Below are positions 10,263 through 23,200 of a stretch of 64,000 nt of DNA, piece by piece. Positions within the stretch are counted from its first letter, which is position 1. Each line of letters begins with the position of its first letter. Position numbers and translations under genes: made by a program. The notes under the pieces are model-generated. The model did not search any database. It was not told where the DNA came from and was given only the letters and a program-made list of their open reading frames with translations. The stretch comes from Pomphorhynchus laevis (Eukaryota; Acanthocephala; Palaeacanthocephala; Echinorhynchida; Pomphorhynchidae). The DNA lies in contig WNNJ02003815.1 of the NCBI GenBank assembly GCA_012934845.2, forward strand, positions 1 through 64,000. Direction: 5' to 3'.

Positions 10263-11690
10263 AATGCGAGCTTCTAACTTGTGTGTTGGTATCAAGGACC
10301 AATATTACTCATAATGCCTTAAACCCTGGAGTTGGTTCTTTGCCGAAATGCTTTTACGATTTGTTGATTTGGTATGTACGTGGAACGTACTTCATGGTAG
10401 GAGTGATTATCGTCCAAACCTATCCTTTATTAAGCGCAACGGACATCCTGACTATCACTTGCCAAATTATCAAAACACTACAATCTTTCACGATAAGTCA
10501 AGTTCTATTAGAATGAGCTTCCGAATAATATTATTATGATCAACATTAAATATGTAAATATCTTTAAATCCCTCAAATGGCTGCGCTTGTACAATCTCTC
10601 CATCCAGTTGATTCTATCGACTTATGATCTTTTGCCCCAATTGTACCGTTCCTGAGCTATCTTCTGGCGACTCAAGCACAGTGAATGACCACGTAATCTA
10701 TTAGCGGAACAAACAATAACTTTCTAAGCACATGGTTTCAGATATGTAAAGCTTTCCAAGTAAGATATAGGTCACGGATAACTCGTTTTTGTGTTCACTC
10801 GATTCATGTTAAGTACCTGTAATCAGTCGTCGTAAGAAAAGTGTTTTAGTGCATGAATCAACTTTGTTACTAAGCGAAGCAATTCTCTAGTTAAATTAAT
10901 TCACCCTTAAATCTCTGATACGTACATTCGGAACCATATAATAGGCTAATCTTTGTTTTATAAGCCACACGAGCTTGTAGCTCATTTGCTGCTGTTTGTT
11001 ATAATAATATAATACATATTTATTTATATATAATTAGATATAATACATGTAATTTACATATAATTATTATACAATGGCGAGCTTCTAAGTTGTGTGTTGG
11101 TATAAGGGACAATCATTACTCATTATGCCCCAAACATCAGGTACGTCCCCTTAAATAGATCCTACTTGATTACCATAGTAAGACGTAATTTTATCGCTTC
11201 AGTATTGCAGTGATGTGTCTTTGCCAATTATACCTATGTTATATACTAAAGCTTAGCTTATCTGACTAAATATATGTTGACACCTTAAATACAAAATTTT
11301 AATTTTAATTTATTAAAAATATAGCATATGTAGACACAGTTAGCTAATCTGATTTTATTTCTTAAATTTAAAATTTTAAAATATTTAAAAAAAATATTTC
11401 AAATTAGATAAATTTATAAGCTAATTAGAATATTTAAATTTTAGGCATTTTAATTATCAAACTTTGTGAATGCTAATTAAAAGACTATGCTTAATACCAT
11501 ATTGGATGGCACACTGCAAGCAAATACACACAAACCGGAAAGTAACATTGAGTCCGTTAGATCGAATATTAATGAAAAGGTAAAATATGAAGAAGTGAAG
11601 TTTCACCAAAAAGATATTTGTATTTTATAATTTCAATTGTTGTAACTATTCACATATTCTTATTCAACTGTGTTTTGTTAAATAAAACTA
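10263..11690. repeat. Dispersed 60-bp repeat pair in otherwise plain sequence
   Basis: GCGAGCTTCTAACTTGTGTG and following sequence at about 10265-10325 recurs at 11076-11137 (GCGAGCTTCTAAGTTGTGTG...ATTACTCATTATGCC). Open frames at 10283-10516 and 10348-10539 overlap each other in different frames and match nothing known, so they are not called as genes. The remainder is AT-rich. Confidence 0.6.
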
Positions 11691-12420
11691 TTTCAGTTCA
11701 GCAGCTACATTTTTCGTATTGTAGCCCGTTTAGCAAAATTCATATATAACAGGCATCGTGTTTAATAGGCTGCGCATTAACTCGCCGTGGCGAGTTGATA
11801 CACCGCTCAAATAGTGGTAAGAATCACTTTTTTGCATCAAATCGCCACTGCGGCGAGTTGATGTGGTATTTTCATTTTTTAAATAAATTTGATTTTAGTC
11901 CTTATGCCAGGGTCAGTTCGTTTTTTGCTTGGTCAGAGAAAATTAAATATTCAAGATTGGTTAAAACAAAGAACAGATTATAATTTCGAAAAACTATCAT
12001 ACAAATCACGGAGATGAATGAGGAAATTCGTGATATTGAAATTCGAAATATGATCGTGGAAAAAATCAATCCATATGAACAATCTCTTATGCGACAACGC
12101 CATCGCACGTTTTCATTTTCCAATTTTCGATCAGAGTTAAAGAGGTTATTTTCGTAGATATGTAATCTTGATTTTCTCTGACCAAGCAAAAACGAACTGA
12201 ACCTGGCATAAGGACTAAAATCAAATTTATTTAAAAAATGAAAATACCACATTAACTCGCCGCTGCAACGGGTTGATGCAAAAAGCGATTCTTTCCACTA
12301 TTTGAGCGGTGCATTAACTTGCCGCGGCGAGTTGATGCGCAGTCCTATTTTAGTTCAACAGCTACACTTTTCGTATTATATCCCGTTTAGCAAAATCCAT
12401 ATATCACAAGCATCGTGTTT
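11691..12420 (+). repeat. 72-bp direct repeats flanking the long-TIR element
   Basis: TTCAGCAGCTACATTTTTCG through GGCATCGTGTTT (11691-11763) directly precedes the element. TTCAACAGCTACACTTTTCG through AGCATCGTGTTT (12349-12420) directly follows it. The copies are about 87% alike. This is far longer than an ordinary target-site duplication. Confidence 0.75.
11767..12346. mobile_element. 580-bp non-autonomous element with long terminal inverted repeats
   Basis: The ends are complementary for about 170 bp: left AGGCTGCGCATTAACTCGCC, then ACACCGCTCAAATAGTGG, and an inner block TCATTTTTTAAATAAATTTG; the right end has the same blocks inverted and finishes TTGATGCGCAGTCCT. Each arm also contains small CGCCGCGGCGAGTTGATGC sub-palindromes. 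The unique core (about 11945-12165) has no transposase. The superfamily is unknown. The element is flanked by the 72-bp direct repeats described separately. Confidence 0.8.
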
Positions 12421-13339
12421 GACATATTTAAAGAGCGGTGATCTCTTCACCGGCAGCAAGCATTAAGTTTAGCTCAAACTATTATTATAGCGGAATGTCG
12501 TGATGAACTCCGGTACTGTTATAATTTACTAATGTAGATTTTCTAAATCTTTAACAGTTCAGTATATTGTGTTCATCTTCTGTTGACATTACAATTCATA
12601 TTCTGTAGATCAGTGCAAACGTTGTGATGTGTACGCATCACGAATGTTTTATTCATTTTATTTGAAAGTTTTGGTTAAGCATTTTTCTATTAAGCGAAAA
12701 TACGCTGGATGCTAAAATATTAATATTTTAATGTTTATTAAAATATATAAATGATAAATAAATAATTAAAATAATAAAATAATTAATTAAGTCCTTAATA
12801 ATTATTTATAAGGACGTAATTTTTAAATAGTGATTAATATAACTACAGCGAGTACTTATACTCGTGGTTATAGTTAAGGTCAAGTGCAGAAATAAAACAT
12901 ATACTTATTGCTGTATTGGGATAAATTAAGCTTTGCTTAATTTTAAAGACAAAATGTGTATAAGCATTAAGGACATTGCTTTAAAGTTAATTTTATGATT
13001 TAATTGTGACGTTTGAAAGAGAATCTAAGAATTAGATTATTTAAAGAATCAATATATTTGTATATATTAAGTATGTGACATGTTGAATAAATATGATGAA
13101 AAACTGGTTCTTGCCAAAACGTTACAGGTTTATATAGAGTTCAAAACAATACATCATTAATAATAAAATCAAGTCAGTGCGTTTTTGGCTATTTATTGCT
13201 GGGATAATTATGCATGAACAATGAATCACAATCAAGTCAGTGACTTTGGCTACGCCATAAACATTTTATGTAATGCCATAAATATAAATTTGACAGAAAT
13301 CATTTGCTTATGGATCTGACCATAAGAATTTAATACCAT
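12421..13339. other. AT-rich intergenic
   Basis: No gene is seen. A small imperfect hairpin is centred on 12850-12875 (ATAACTAC...TACTCGTGGTTAT), and ATCAAGTCAGTG is repeated at about 13167 and 13231. Nothing else is recognised. Confidence 0.4.
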
Positions 13340-14300
13340 AGCTTATGATTGGAAAAGGAGCATCACGTCAAGATATCGAAGAGCACCATGGAACGATATA
13401 CGTTCAAGCTTAGTCGCTGGGTATGTAGCTTGACGAACTTTGCAGACTGTTTTTCCAAGTGAGTTTTGAAAGACCAGCTAGAACTTAGTTGACACTAAGA
13501 TATTTGTACGAGCAACGAAATTCTAGAGGAGAGACTTTCACAGACAGAACATCCTTACGAGATAATGGACCACCTTTACGAAACTTAACGACTTTGGATT
13601 TTGATGTATTCACAGTAATTTTATTAATGTTACAGTACTCAGTGCTGAAATGGCGGAAACGAAATCTATAAACGTGCATTTATTGTAGAATGATTCCTGC
13701 GAAAGCCGTGCTGTTCCGTTGGTAGGTATTGGGAAAATAAGCGAGATAAACGAAAGGACACCATACTCGTCAATAACTTATACGAGTGATTAAGCACAAT
13801 TATATGAGTCGATACATGAAGGGTCTCTTAATCCTTTGAACAAAACCTTAATTACACTATTCCCCAATGGTTAGGAATACATGAAGTGTCTCCTGATTCT
13901 TTGAGCAAAACCTTAATGACACCATCCCGCCAATCATTAGGAATAGGATGACATTTTAAGATTGCATTATAAAAGAATTACCAATAATTTGAAATCAAGT
14001 TAAATATTTGCTTTATGTGTTCAACACAGAATTTGATCGACACAAGCTGCTTTCTTTGAGGGCATGCTACCAGACAAGATTTGATTTTATCCTTGGTGAA
14101 GGGGGAATTGATAGGATTCTGGTTGTATAACTGACATTGCGTGTGGAGTTCCGACCATTCTAAATGTGAGAAGACTTAAGACTCTAGAATATTGACGAAG
14201 TGATCCCGTCATTTATTTATTGCAATTCGCGAACTGAGTTAATATGATCGAGAACGTAAAAGCCATGAGCGAACTCAGCTTTTTTGAGATCTGTGTGTTC
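13340..14300 (-). mobile_element. LINE fragment (lineage E), RT pieces
   Basis: The minus-strand frame 13679-13485 reads NKITVNTSKSKVVKFRKGG and later SYKYLSVN, the classic LINE block after the RT catalytic site (LTVNTSKTKVVVFRRGG...YTYLGV). Further upstream on the same strand (about 13935-13815) a WRDGVIKVLLKESGD-like block matches the start of the RT domain. A region of about 62 bp there is duplicated in tandem (13817-13875 and 13876-13935). The lineage differs from A-D. Broken. Confidence 0.6.
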
Positions 14301-14574
14301 ATTGGATAAAAGTATATCGCTTTTAAATCGTATGATGATAACAATATAGAGTTTACGCAAATTACAGAAATATACTCAAGACACTATAATAAAATAATAT
14401 ATATAATTTATTATATTATATTAATAAAATATTAATGTAATATCAATAAAATATTAATATAATATTAAAATATTTTGATATATTATATTTAATATTATTT
14501 TGGTATGGATTAATGCTTATACAAAAATATGTGTTTTGATTGTTGTTATTTCAATGTTCAAATCTAAATACTTC

Positions 14575-15372
14575 CTTTATTATTATTATACATTCAACAA
14601 CATACGAGCATTAGCTCAAATAGCTGGCTCACAATAAGTTCGTAAATAAATTAATTAGTTATTAAAATAAGAAAATGCAACACGAAACATTGCTTGATCC
14701 ATTCGTAGTCTTCTTTTAAAAGTATTAAGTGAACTGCATCCAACGATGTCTGCATCAAGGTTGTTCCAAAGCTCAACAATTCTTCTATCAAATTGCATCG
14801 CGCCCAATTTCTGTACTCTGTTTCTTCGAATAGTTAAAGAATGACCGCGAAGAACATTTGAACCACGTAGTTGAACCCTACTCCGAAGAGGGTGATGAGG
14901 ACGTTGGAATAAATGCCAAACAAGGCACATATCCATGTACCGACGGGTCCATGTGACGGTCTTAAGTCCTATGATCTCAGTCTGTCTTCATAAGGCAGCG
15001 ACGCCAACGTTGGTGCTAGCTTTGTTGCCCTGCGAAGTACCCTCTCTGATTTCTTATGTTCATGCACAGTACGTGGGTATACAACCGGAGCTGCATATAA
15101 AAGTCTACTCAATACATGTGCTAAAATCAGAGGCCGAAGAGCAGTCGGATTAACGCGAACAAACGCGCGTCGAATCATACCTATCATTTTATTGGAGTTG
15201 GCACAAGCTTGATCAGTGTGCTTTTTGGTTGATAAATTAGAGGTAACCCATACTCCTAAATCTTTGTAACTATCGACACTTTCCACAATACAGTCCTTAT
15301 ATGTGTAACAAGCTGATGTTAGTTGCTTGCGAGCATTACCAATAATACGCATGTGTTTGCATTTCGAAACAT
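14575..15372 (-). mobile_element. LINE lineage B, 5'-truncated 3' copy
   Basis: This copy starts inside RT at MRIIGNARKQLTSACYTYKD (about 15352) and runs to the 3' end near 14590 with a (TAA)n-like tail. It matches the last 770 bp of the long lineage B copy at 34.27-35.05 kb almost base for base. It carries the same frame break between LPYEDRLRS and MDMCLVWHLF (14969/14936). The near identity implies a recent insertion by standard LINE 5' truncation. Confidence 0.9.
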
Positions 15373-16288
15373 TTATAATTTGTTTTATTTTTTCTTAATA
15401 ATTTATTAATAATGCACCAATTAGCAATATTAAAAATGTTAATTAACAATATTTGACATTACCATTTCTGGTTTGTTTTTTATTATTAAGTCGTGACTTT
15501 CACAAAATTATTTGTATATAATTTTAATTAATTAAAATTAATTAAATTAATTTTACATGGCATTTATTTTTTAAATACGTACAATAAATTTACTTACTTA
15601 GGAAACCTAGTAAACAACCTTCTGAGGAGCAACGCTATTTCCCAAAATGTGTAAGTTATTAAAGCTTTTCAAATTAGTTTTTAAACTTTACGTTTTATGA
15701 AAATAATATCTTGAAAATAATAAAATTAATAAAATAATAATAAATAATAAAATAAATAATTTAATTATTTAAATAATACACTCTTTATTAAGTATTAATT
15801 ATTATTAATAATTATTATTAATTATATTAATAATTTAATTATAAATAATTTAATTATTTTAGAATAAAAATGATTATATGTTAATTACATTTAGAAATTT
15901 ATTTATATTGTTAATTTAAATTAATTATATATAATTATTTAATTATATATTTTCCAAGTATTTTTTAAAATTTACAACTTAAGGTTTTAACTAGCGTAAT
16001 TCGATTCGTTATTCCATAAATTATAATTGCACTGTGGAATTACAATTCATTTTGTCAAGTACAATTTCTATAAAATTAATTTAATGTGATCTATGGATAA
16101 TAAATTATCGTCGTATATGAAATTTAAGTAACGTATAATTGAACATTTGGTTCTCGAAGTTTGAAGTCGAAATGACTTTAATTTAATAGCATAACAAAAT
16201 TGAATTTTACAAAGTGAATCATCCTAGTTAATATAATCTTTAAGTATTTTTTCTGGAATAGTTCCCCTATTTGTATGTTTTTACTCAG
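15373..16288. other. Very AT-rich intergenic or intronic sequence
   Basis: Long runs of TAAT/ATTA with no coding frame. It may be intron or flank of the exon pair at 16.29-16.71 kb. Confidence 0.4.
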
Positions 16289-16706
16289 TGTGATAAGTCA
16301 ATTCTGCTGAGTAAGAACCCGCTAAGTCAGCAATTGGGTGGATCAAGATGCAGTAGTGATCGAGCCAAGTTTGTCTGTAAAAAGATCGAGCAAATAGTGA
16401 AAGAAAGACTAGCTTCAGGAGAATTTGTTTCACAGTTTGATTGTCTAAAGCACATTAAATCAATTAGGGCAAGTTGGCACTTTAACAGTTTTGTGACAAT
16501 CTTATTTTAAACAGGTGACAGCAAGCAAGAGTAACATAAATTTACTTTGGACGTGTTCAAATGATGCTGCAAGAAACGACATCACGATTAAGCAATTACA
16601 AATCCAGAACATGATTAGGTATTTTGTAAATTGCTGTTTTAATAAAAGGCAAGAATCGCTCAAGAAACTTGAAATGTTCAGCTCTGATATCTTCATAAAA
16701 ATATAA
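16289..16706 (+). CDS. Unrecognised gene fragment, two exons joined by a GC-AG intron
   Basis: Exon 1 (16289-16468) follows an acceptor-like TTTTTACTCAG and encodes CDKSILLSKNPLSQQLG...KHIKSIR. Exon 2 (16515-16706) encodes VTASKSNINLLWTCSNDAAR and ends FIKI at a TAA. The 46-bp intron (16469-16514) starts GCAAGT, the standard GC donor, ends TTTTAAACAG, and keeps phase 0 on both sides. Exon 1 would otherwise run to a stop just past the donor. No protein family is recognised; the visible part has many lysine, asparagine and cysteine residues and no signal peptide or membrane segment. The 5' exons are not found upstream. It could be a chance pair of frames, but the matching phases favour a real gene. 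Confidence 0.45.
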
Positions 16707-16834
16707 AAATAAGAATTAACATGATCTAAGTTACGGTCGCAACCGTAAATCGGAATGATAATTTTGATTTTAATTTTTCAATATTTAAAAATTTGAAAAT
16801 GACTTTTATTTTAAATTTCAATTTTTTATTTTAA

Positions 16835-17700
16835 CTTGATATAAATTATAAAAAATCTTAAAACAATTATTAATTTTATTATTTAATTATTAAAATTTGA
16901 TTTAGCATTATTATGTTTTGTTTATTTTATAATTATATTAAATACGTAAACTCAGTTAGCTGATTTGATTATGAACTTTTAGAATGTGCTTATAGTCTAA
17001 GTGGTGAAGTGATATACTTTGTATTATATACTTTGTATTAGAATAATATACTTTGTATTAGAATAAGATACTTGATAATCAAATTTAATCAGAGGAAATA
17101 CATCATTAGCATGTATTCGGCTCAGCTGCTATGTTGGGTAGAGGAATTAGGGGCCGAAACCTGATAGCATAGCAGTTCCTCCTGATGACCTCTAATCCTT
17201 ATTCTGATACAACGTCTGTTATTTATTAGTCAATTCATAAAAATGACTTTTTAAATTTCAATTTTTTATTTTAACTTGATTTAAATTATAAAAATCTAAA
17301 AACAATTATTAATTTTATTATTTAATTATTAAATTTTGATTTAGCATTATTATGTTTTGTTTAGTTTATAATTATATTAAATACGTAGACTCAGTTAGCT
17401 GATTTGATTAATAACAATTTATCATTAAAAAATATTTAATATATATTTATACCTTTTGATAGCATTTTCTTTAATTCACTATTCCATAATTATTGTTTTG
17501 GGCTTAAAATATGTTGGGCTCATAATATTATGTGTTAGTCTTCTGTGGCGTAATATTTGTTTGCACTTTTTAAAAACTTATAACAATTATTAATTTTATT
17601 ATTTAATTATTAAATTTTGATTTAGCATTATTATGTTTTGTTTATTTTATAATTGTATTCAATACGTAGACTCAGTTAGCTGATTTGATTTATTCTGTAA
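16835..17700 (+). mobile_element. Array of Penelope-like element tails with a pseudoknot module
   Basis: Three copies of the AT-rich PLE tail, each ending AACTCAGTTAGCTGATTTGAT or a close variant, lie at about 16835-16970, 17265-17412 and 17575-17692. Before the second copy is the pseudoknot module (17092-17181). No RT remains. Head-to-tail clustering suggests repeated insertion into, or recombination between, tails. Confidence 0.75.
17092..17181 (+). ncRNA. Candidate pseudoknotted RNA module, PLE copy 1
   Basis: Helix strands in order: c GAGGAA (17092-17097), d ATACAT / ATGTAT hairpin, a GGCTCA (17119-17124), b CTGCTATG (17126-17133), a' GGGGCC (17150-17155), b' CATAGCAG (17168-17175), c' TTCCTC (17176-17181). 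Strand a is decayed here (one G-U pair, one mismatch) relative to the copies at 28.2 and 41.0-41.5 kb. Confidence 0.6.
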
Positions 17701-19415
17701 ATATAAAATTATTCAATAATTTCTTTATTTTATATATTTGCAAAAGTCATCGATGATTGCTACATATTTTGTCACTTAAATAAAAATGTTAAATTGGCAT
17801 TAAAAGGCGATGATATTACACAGATCGTGCATTTTAATTAGAGTCCTAATTTGAGTTGCAAACTCTTTAAAAGCTGTAATAGCTTAATATATGAAGATAA
17901 TATTTATATACGTTAGTTTACAATATTATTTATCATATTTTATTTATTTAATTTGTAAAATCTTTTTGTTTTATAATCAGAGAATTGGAATCAACTAATT
18001 TATTTATTTTCAACTATTTTAATAAATCAACTAATTGATTTATTTTTCTAATAAATCAATTTGATTTATTAGAAATTACATGACATTCATAAGTAATACA
18101 TGCAAGCACAGATTAACAAGGTGTATGTTAAAATTTAGTTTTATCCAATACCATATCAAACAAAAATATGACTTAAGATTATGACGCATTTCACATTAAG
18201 TTCATCGATTTACTAAAATGTTCACTGATCATGTTTAATTTGACTTTATAATGTAATCAATGTATTACTACTTAAAGCCTAAAACACCTATCTTCTTTAA
18301 GAAGGCTTTTTAGGCTTATCAAATCCAAAGAAATAAAATACGTGGATAGTTAAGATACGTACCTTTTGAGTAAGATACGTGGGTTATAGAACATGTAGAC
18401 CTTTATGTATTATTAGTCGGTAATTTCTATTTTAGCAGAAATCATCATTTTTTCAGTATTTTTTTTTATTAATTTTAACATTTTTTATTAAAATTTATTA
18501 ATTTATAATAAATTATTAAATTTAAGTTTTTAAATTTATTTTTATTATATTTTGTGCGTTAACTTTTAAATTTTAATAGCGTGTTTGTTACTAATATTAT
18601 TTACTAATAAAGCTAATATTTATAATCAATTTTATTTCATTACTTAATAAAGTAATGAAATTACTTAATCATTAATTACAAATATGTAATTGATAGGAAA
18701 ACTCTGTCAATCAAAATCATCTTATTTTTTATAAAATAAAAATACTTCATAAAATAAAAAAAATACTTTGCAAATCCTTCATCCAAATAAAATATTTTCT
18801 TAATCCCCGTGGTTTTGTTTTAAACAAATTAACATGAATATTTCGAAAAAGTAGCACACATAAAATGATAAGAGTAATTGGAAAGCACATTTATATTGAT
18901 ATTATTACTATACAAACGAAGACATTTGTCGCCTATTGTTGTAATTATGTTCTTAGTTAAAATCAGAAAATTGATTTCGAAGAAGTTGAAATTACGGAGA
19001 ATAGTTGATTCAGTTTAATAGTTCGCTGAATAATAAAAACTAACTGCCATATTGTCGATGCGCTATATACTAATGTATATTTTGATTTTTAAATTATCAA
19101 ATCAATAAAATATTAATAAATAATAACTAACCCATCATATACATTATACAAAAATCCATATGTTAGCAATGAAATTTGAAACTCAAGCTTTTGCACACAT
19201 AATAGTTTTATGCTTCTTTATTTTTGCTTTTATGCTTATTTCTCACGATATGTTTTATTATTTAATATAATAAAACATATATTTATTATTTAGTATCCAT
19301 AAGCTTTTAATGCAATAATTTAATATCTTATATTATTAATAAATAATAATTGATCTCTTTTATTTACTCTTATTTATCATATACTCTTATATTTGTATAA
19401 ACTCTTATTTAATAT
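17701..19415. other. AT-rich intergenic, nothing recognised
   Basis: No coding exon, tRNA or named repeat is seen. Several short direct and inverted ATTTATT-type repeats are expected at this base composition. Confidence 0.4.
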
Positions 19416-19735
19416 TCAAAATATTTTGGTCTTCCTTTTGTCCAGACGATGTATCTTATTAATATTTAATATTAATAAGATAATAAATACCTTACTAATT
19501 TGCTGAGAGAAATATATTTCTTTATTTCCTTTCTTAATCGTGACATCACAATACCATAAGTTGACGGTGCTCGTACAATGATAAGTCACTACTAATTGTC
19601 GAAGACTAACATTAGCCATAGATCCGATTCCTGCGGATGAGCAGAAAATCAACGCCTAGAACACACCGCTATTATGGTATTAATGCCAATAATAATTACT
19701 GTTAATAGCTTCATCCGGTAACCTCTCGCGTAGTC
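19416..19735 (-). other. Possible small exon region, low confidence
   Basis: On the minus strand an ATG near 19713 opens a hydrophobic, signal-peptide-like start (MKLLTVIIIGINTIIAVCS). A second open frame at 19652-19495 (SMANVSLRQLVVTYHCTSTV...) ends at a donor-like GTAAGG. I could not find an intron that joins them in phase, so no gene is called. Confidence 0.15.
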
Positions 19736-19940
19736 AACTTAAAAAAAGATTTACTTAATGCGGCGTAAATGTAAATGGCCAAATGAATTTGTTAATTTTT
19801 TAAATAAATTCAGATTTTATATGAAACAATTGATTTTTCGCATAAAGCAATAGCGTTTTACTTTAACAAATACTTTTTACATGCAAATTTATTTCCTATG
19901 AAATTCAAAGTTTTTAAATTCTCAAACGATTTTGGTTAAG

Positions 19941-20265
19941 GTTCACGTTGGCTTCCGAACGAATACTGGGAAATGTATTGCCAATAAAAATGATCTACGA
20001 TCAGTTCGATGAAGCCGTAGAGATATTAAACCATACTTTGAATAACTTTGCTGACCATAGTCGAAATGAAGCAGTTAATGAACATGCTGGAACTACAAAC
20101 GGACAAAATGCGTCAGTGAATAATAATTCTGAAATAGCAAAACAGCAAGAACCTATAGTACAATATGATACAAAAAGACAGTCTCTTCTAACAAAGATCA
20201 ATTATCAACAACCAAAGAAGAATTTCAAATCCGCGTTTGAAGCATTAGTCCAAAAGCAAACATAA
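19941..20265 (+). CDS. Unrecognised terminal exon convergent with CAND1
   Basis: The open frame starts after an acceptor-like GGTTAAG (19934-19940) and encodes about 108 residues ending KSAFEALVQKQT at a TAA (20263-20265). It has no ATG at its start, so it is probably the last exon of a gene lying upstream. The N-terminal third (IYDQFDEAVEILNHTLNNF) looks helical; the middle is asparagine- and glutamate-rich and disordered; the end is basic (INYQQPKKNFKSAF). No family is recognised. Its stop lies 9 bases from the end of the convergent CAND1 coding region, so the two transcripts must overlap at their 3' ends. Confidence 0.4.
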
Positions 20266-20274
20266 TGTAACTTC

Positions 20275-23200
20275 TTAAACTTTGTTTTCTGGTCTATTGA
20301 ATACAGCCTCTTGGAGGTTATGTTTACTTATCCATTTGTTGATTAAATCCACCTGTATATTATCACGAGAAAAACCAACCAGGAGGAAAAATATTTCGCG
20401 CAATATTATACGAGATAAATCCTCACGTTTACTGTCATTAAGCTGAGATATCCCGGCCTTCGTCGGACGCATATCGTCGTTGCCTTTCTTCTTTTCGTAA
20501 AGTTCTAGTTTCTCACAGTATGTTATTATGGCTTTCTGAATGTCATGCAAATGAACGGCAGCTAAAGGTTCTTTGTGCTCGAGCATGGTACACAAGGACA
20601 AGTGTGATAAAACCATTATGTCGAATGTATCATCCATGATTCCACTCAGTAAATACTTGAGTATCTCAGCGAAAACAATTTTGGCATCGTCTTTTGACTT
20701 TACAGTGCAGTCATAACTACCTATATCAGACCAAGTGTATGTCGGGTCCCTGTACTTTTGTGAAATAAGCCGGTAAATGCAATCGTAAGACGCTTTTCGA
20801 ATCTCTAATCCATGATCTACACGATGTTTAAACGGTCCAATATCGACACTTTTTATCAGTTGATTATCTACTTTACAATGCTCGAGCAATGCAGTAAGTG
20901 TATCAGGCCACAACTTCCAACGTAGTCCTCTTGTGTGTATAACTAAGTTCAGTGTGGTGATCGCCAATTTCCTCAATTTCGGATGATTACGTAGAATATC
21001 TGGTAATACTGTTTCTGGGTAAATCTTGATATCCGAAAATGGTATCGTTGACAAAGTAGTAAGGTACTTAAAAGTTTCTATTGAGTGTAATGATCGTAAT
21101 CTACATAGCTGCGGGAAAATATCTTCCGGGCATAGTAACAGCAGTTCTGATAAATGCTGAGCGTAGTTCATTCCTTCTGGAACAACAATTTCATCATTAG
21201 CAGAAGCATCCCACACTAGTTTAACTATTGACCTAATCTCATCGATTTTTCCTGTTTCACATACAAATTCCTTCAACCCGTTAGCGCACGATACAAAAAA
21301 AGCAAACGTACATGGTAAAGAATTCTGATTAACAGATAATTTATTATGTATTTCGGTGATTCGTTGCTCGAGTATTGTAACGTTATTTTCACATGTATAT
21401 AAGCAGCCAAAGTCCATAACAGCTATTTCAGCACATAGCATTATTTTAAGGTCACTATCATTTATTTCGATCGCTTTATTTATGATCAAGTTACGTACGT
21501 TTCCCATCGAAGTAATATTACACAGTTTACCAATCTCACACATTGTTATACACGAACTTATCACTTCACGGCTGGTTTCTTCCCTTCTCACTAATTCAAT
21601 ATGTTGGTCAAGATTGCGCTTTAAAACGGTGTCAAAGTCTCCTTGAATTAATGTCTTCATGGATTTTGTTTTGTAACTTAGTATAGACATACTGAGAATG
21701 TTCGCGATAAGTCTATGCCATATCAAGGTATTCTCGCTCAAAGATTCGAGGGCTAATGAATTTAACTCATCAAGTTTCAGTTGAATATCATGCGCAGTAT
21801 AGTTGTTCTTGACAATATGTGTATAAGCTTCGATTGCCCTTGACGTCACGCAACCATCACTGGAAAAGCTACTGTAATTATCGATGTTTAAAATATGTAT
21901 GTCTATCTGAGGCTTTGCCCAACCAGTACTAAACATTTGCTCAAGTGTGGGAATAAAATCTGTATTAGGTATTTCAAATATTATACGTAGGCAGGATGCA
22001 ATTGCTGGTTCCCAAGAACTATGTTTCGAGTAGTTTAGATTTAAAATTTTATCGATAAATGTTTTGATCAGCTTAACTATCATAGCACGCAATACCTCTT
22101 GTTCATTGATGATAGGTGCAAACACTAGGATAACACCCAGTGCTGCAGTATAGAGACCTGTAGTTTGTGCACGGTTGAAAATTTCGCATGTTAATGGCAG
22201 AAATATTTCCAGATATTTGTAATTGATAAGGTTGTAGTTAGTGACAAGTTTGGTAAGGCAGTCAAGTATAACATCCATACGGCGTGTGATTATCTTTAAA
22301 TCTATTTGTTTAATTAAATCATCGACGATCTTTTTGATATCTTCGTCATCTAGACGACAATCGTCAGAAAGTACATTGAAATGAGCGCAATGAAGAGCGT
22401 GTATGGCGATTTCATCATTTTGCATAAATACTGGACACTGAAAATAGAGAATATCAAATGATTCGATTTTTTATTTAAATAAATGCAATTTTATTTATTG
22501 AATTATTAATGCAATTAATTACTTTGCTAAAGGAATTAAAAATATATCTACATAAATTCAAACCAAACATTCGAAAAAATTTATCATTTGATATGGCGTT
22601 ACATTCCCAAAATCAAAAAATGTAGCTGCGACAAAAAGTAGATTCACTTAATATCACACAAAAAGTCTATCATTGCATATTATTCAAGTTTTATAAATTG
22701 TAAGTTTTGTGAGATATGCAATTTTGTGATCAAGTTGAAAAAATATAAATATAATAATTGAGATTAGAAATATAAATCAGTGAAATGTTTAAAAATTAAC
22801 CATGTTTCTAAGCCACAACAGAAGTTAAAATAATTTTTAATCGATTCGAAAAAAATCAATCGATTGAAGCGATCGTTTGAAACAATCGAATGAAACAATT
22901 GATTGATGTGCTACTTACAACGATTTAAAATCTCTGATGTGCTACTTACAACGATTTAAAATCTCAAAATCTTAAATAAAATGCTTTGACTGAAAATGAA
23001 AATTACATCAGTTCCGTCTGACTTTTTTGATTTGATAAAATATGAACTGAATGCAATCCACAAATTATGATACTGAAATATAGATAATTATAATTTACAA
23101 ACAATTGTTTAAATTCAAATATAATCAATCAAATAAGTTAATCGATCAAATAATATTAAATAGAAATTTAGGTAACGATTTTTTCTATCGCTCAAATTGT

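Noticed and set aside
17176-17192. CTGATGA following helix c' of the PLE module as a hammerhead core
   Set aside because: The GAAA that should follow a stem II is absent downstream, and the GAAA upstream cannot form a stem II with the CCTCT after CTGATGA; the U of the cleavage triplet is also missing.
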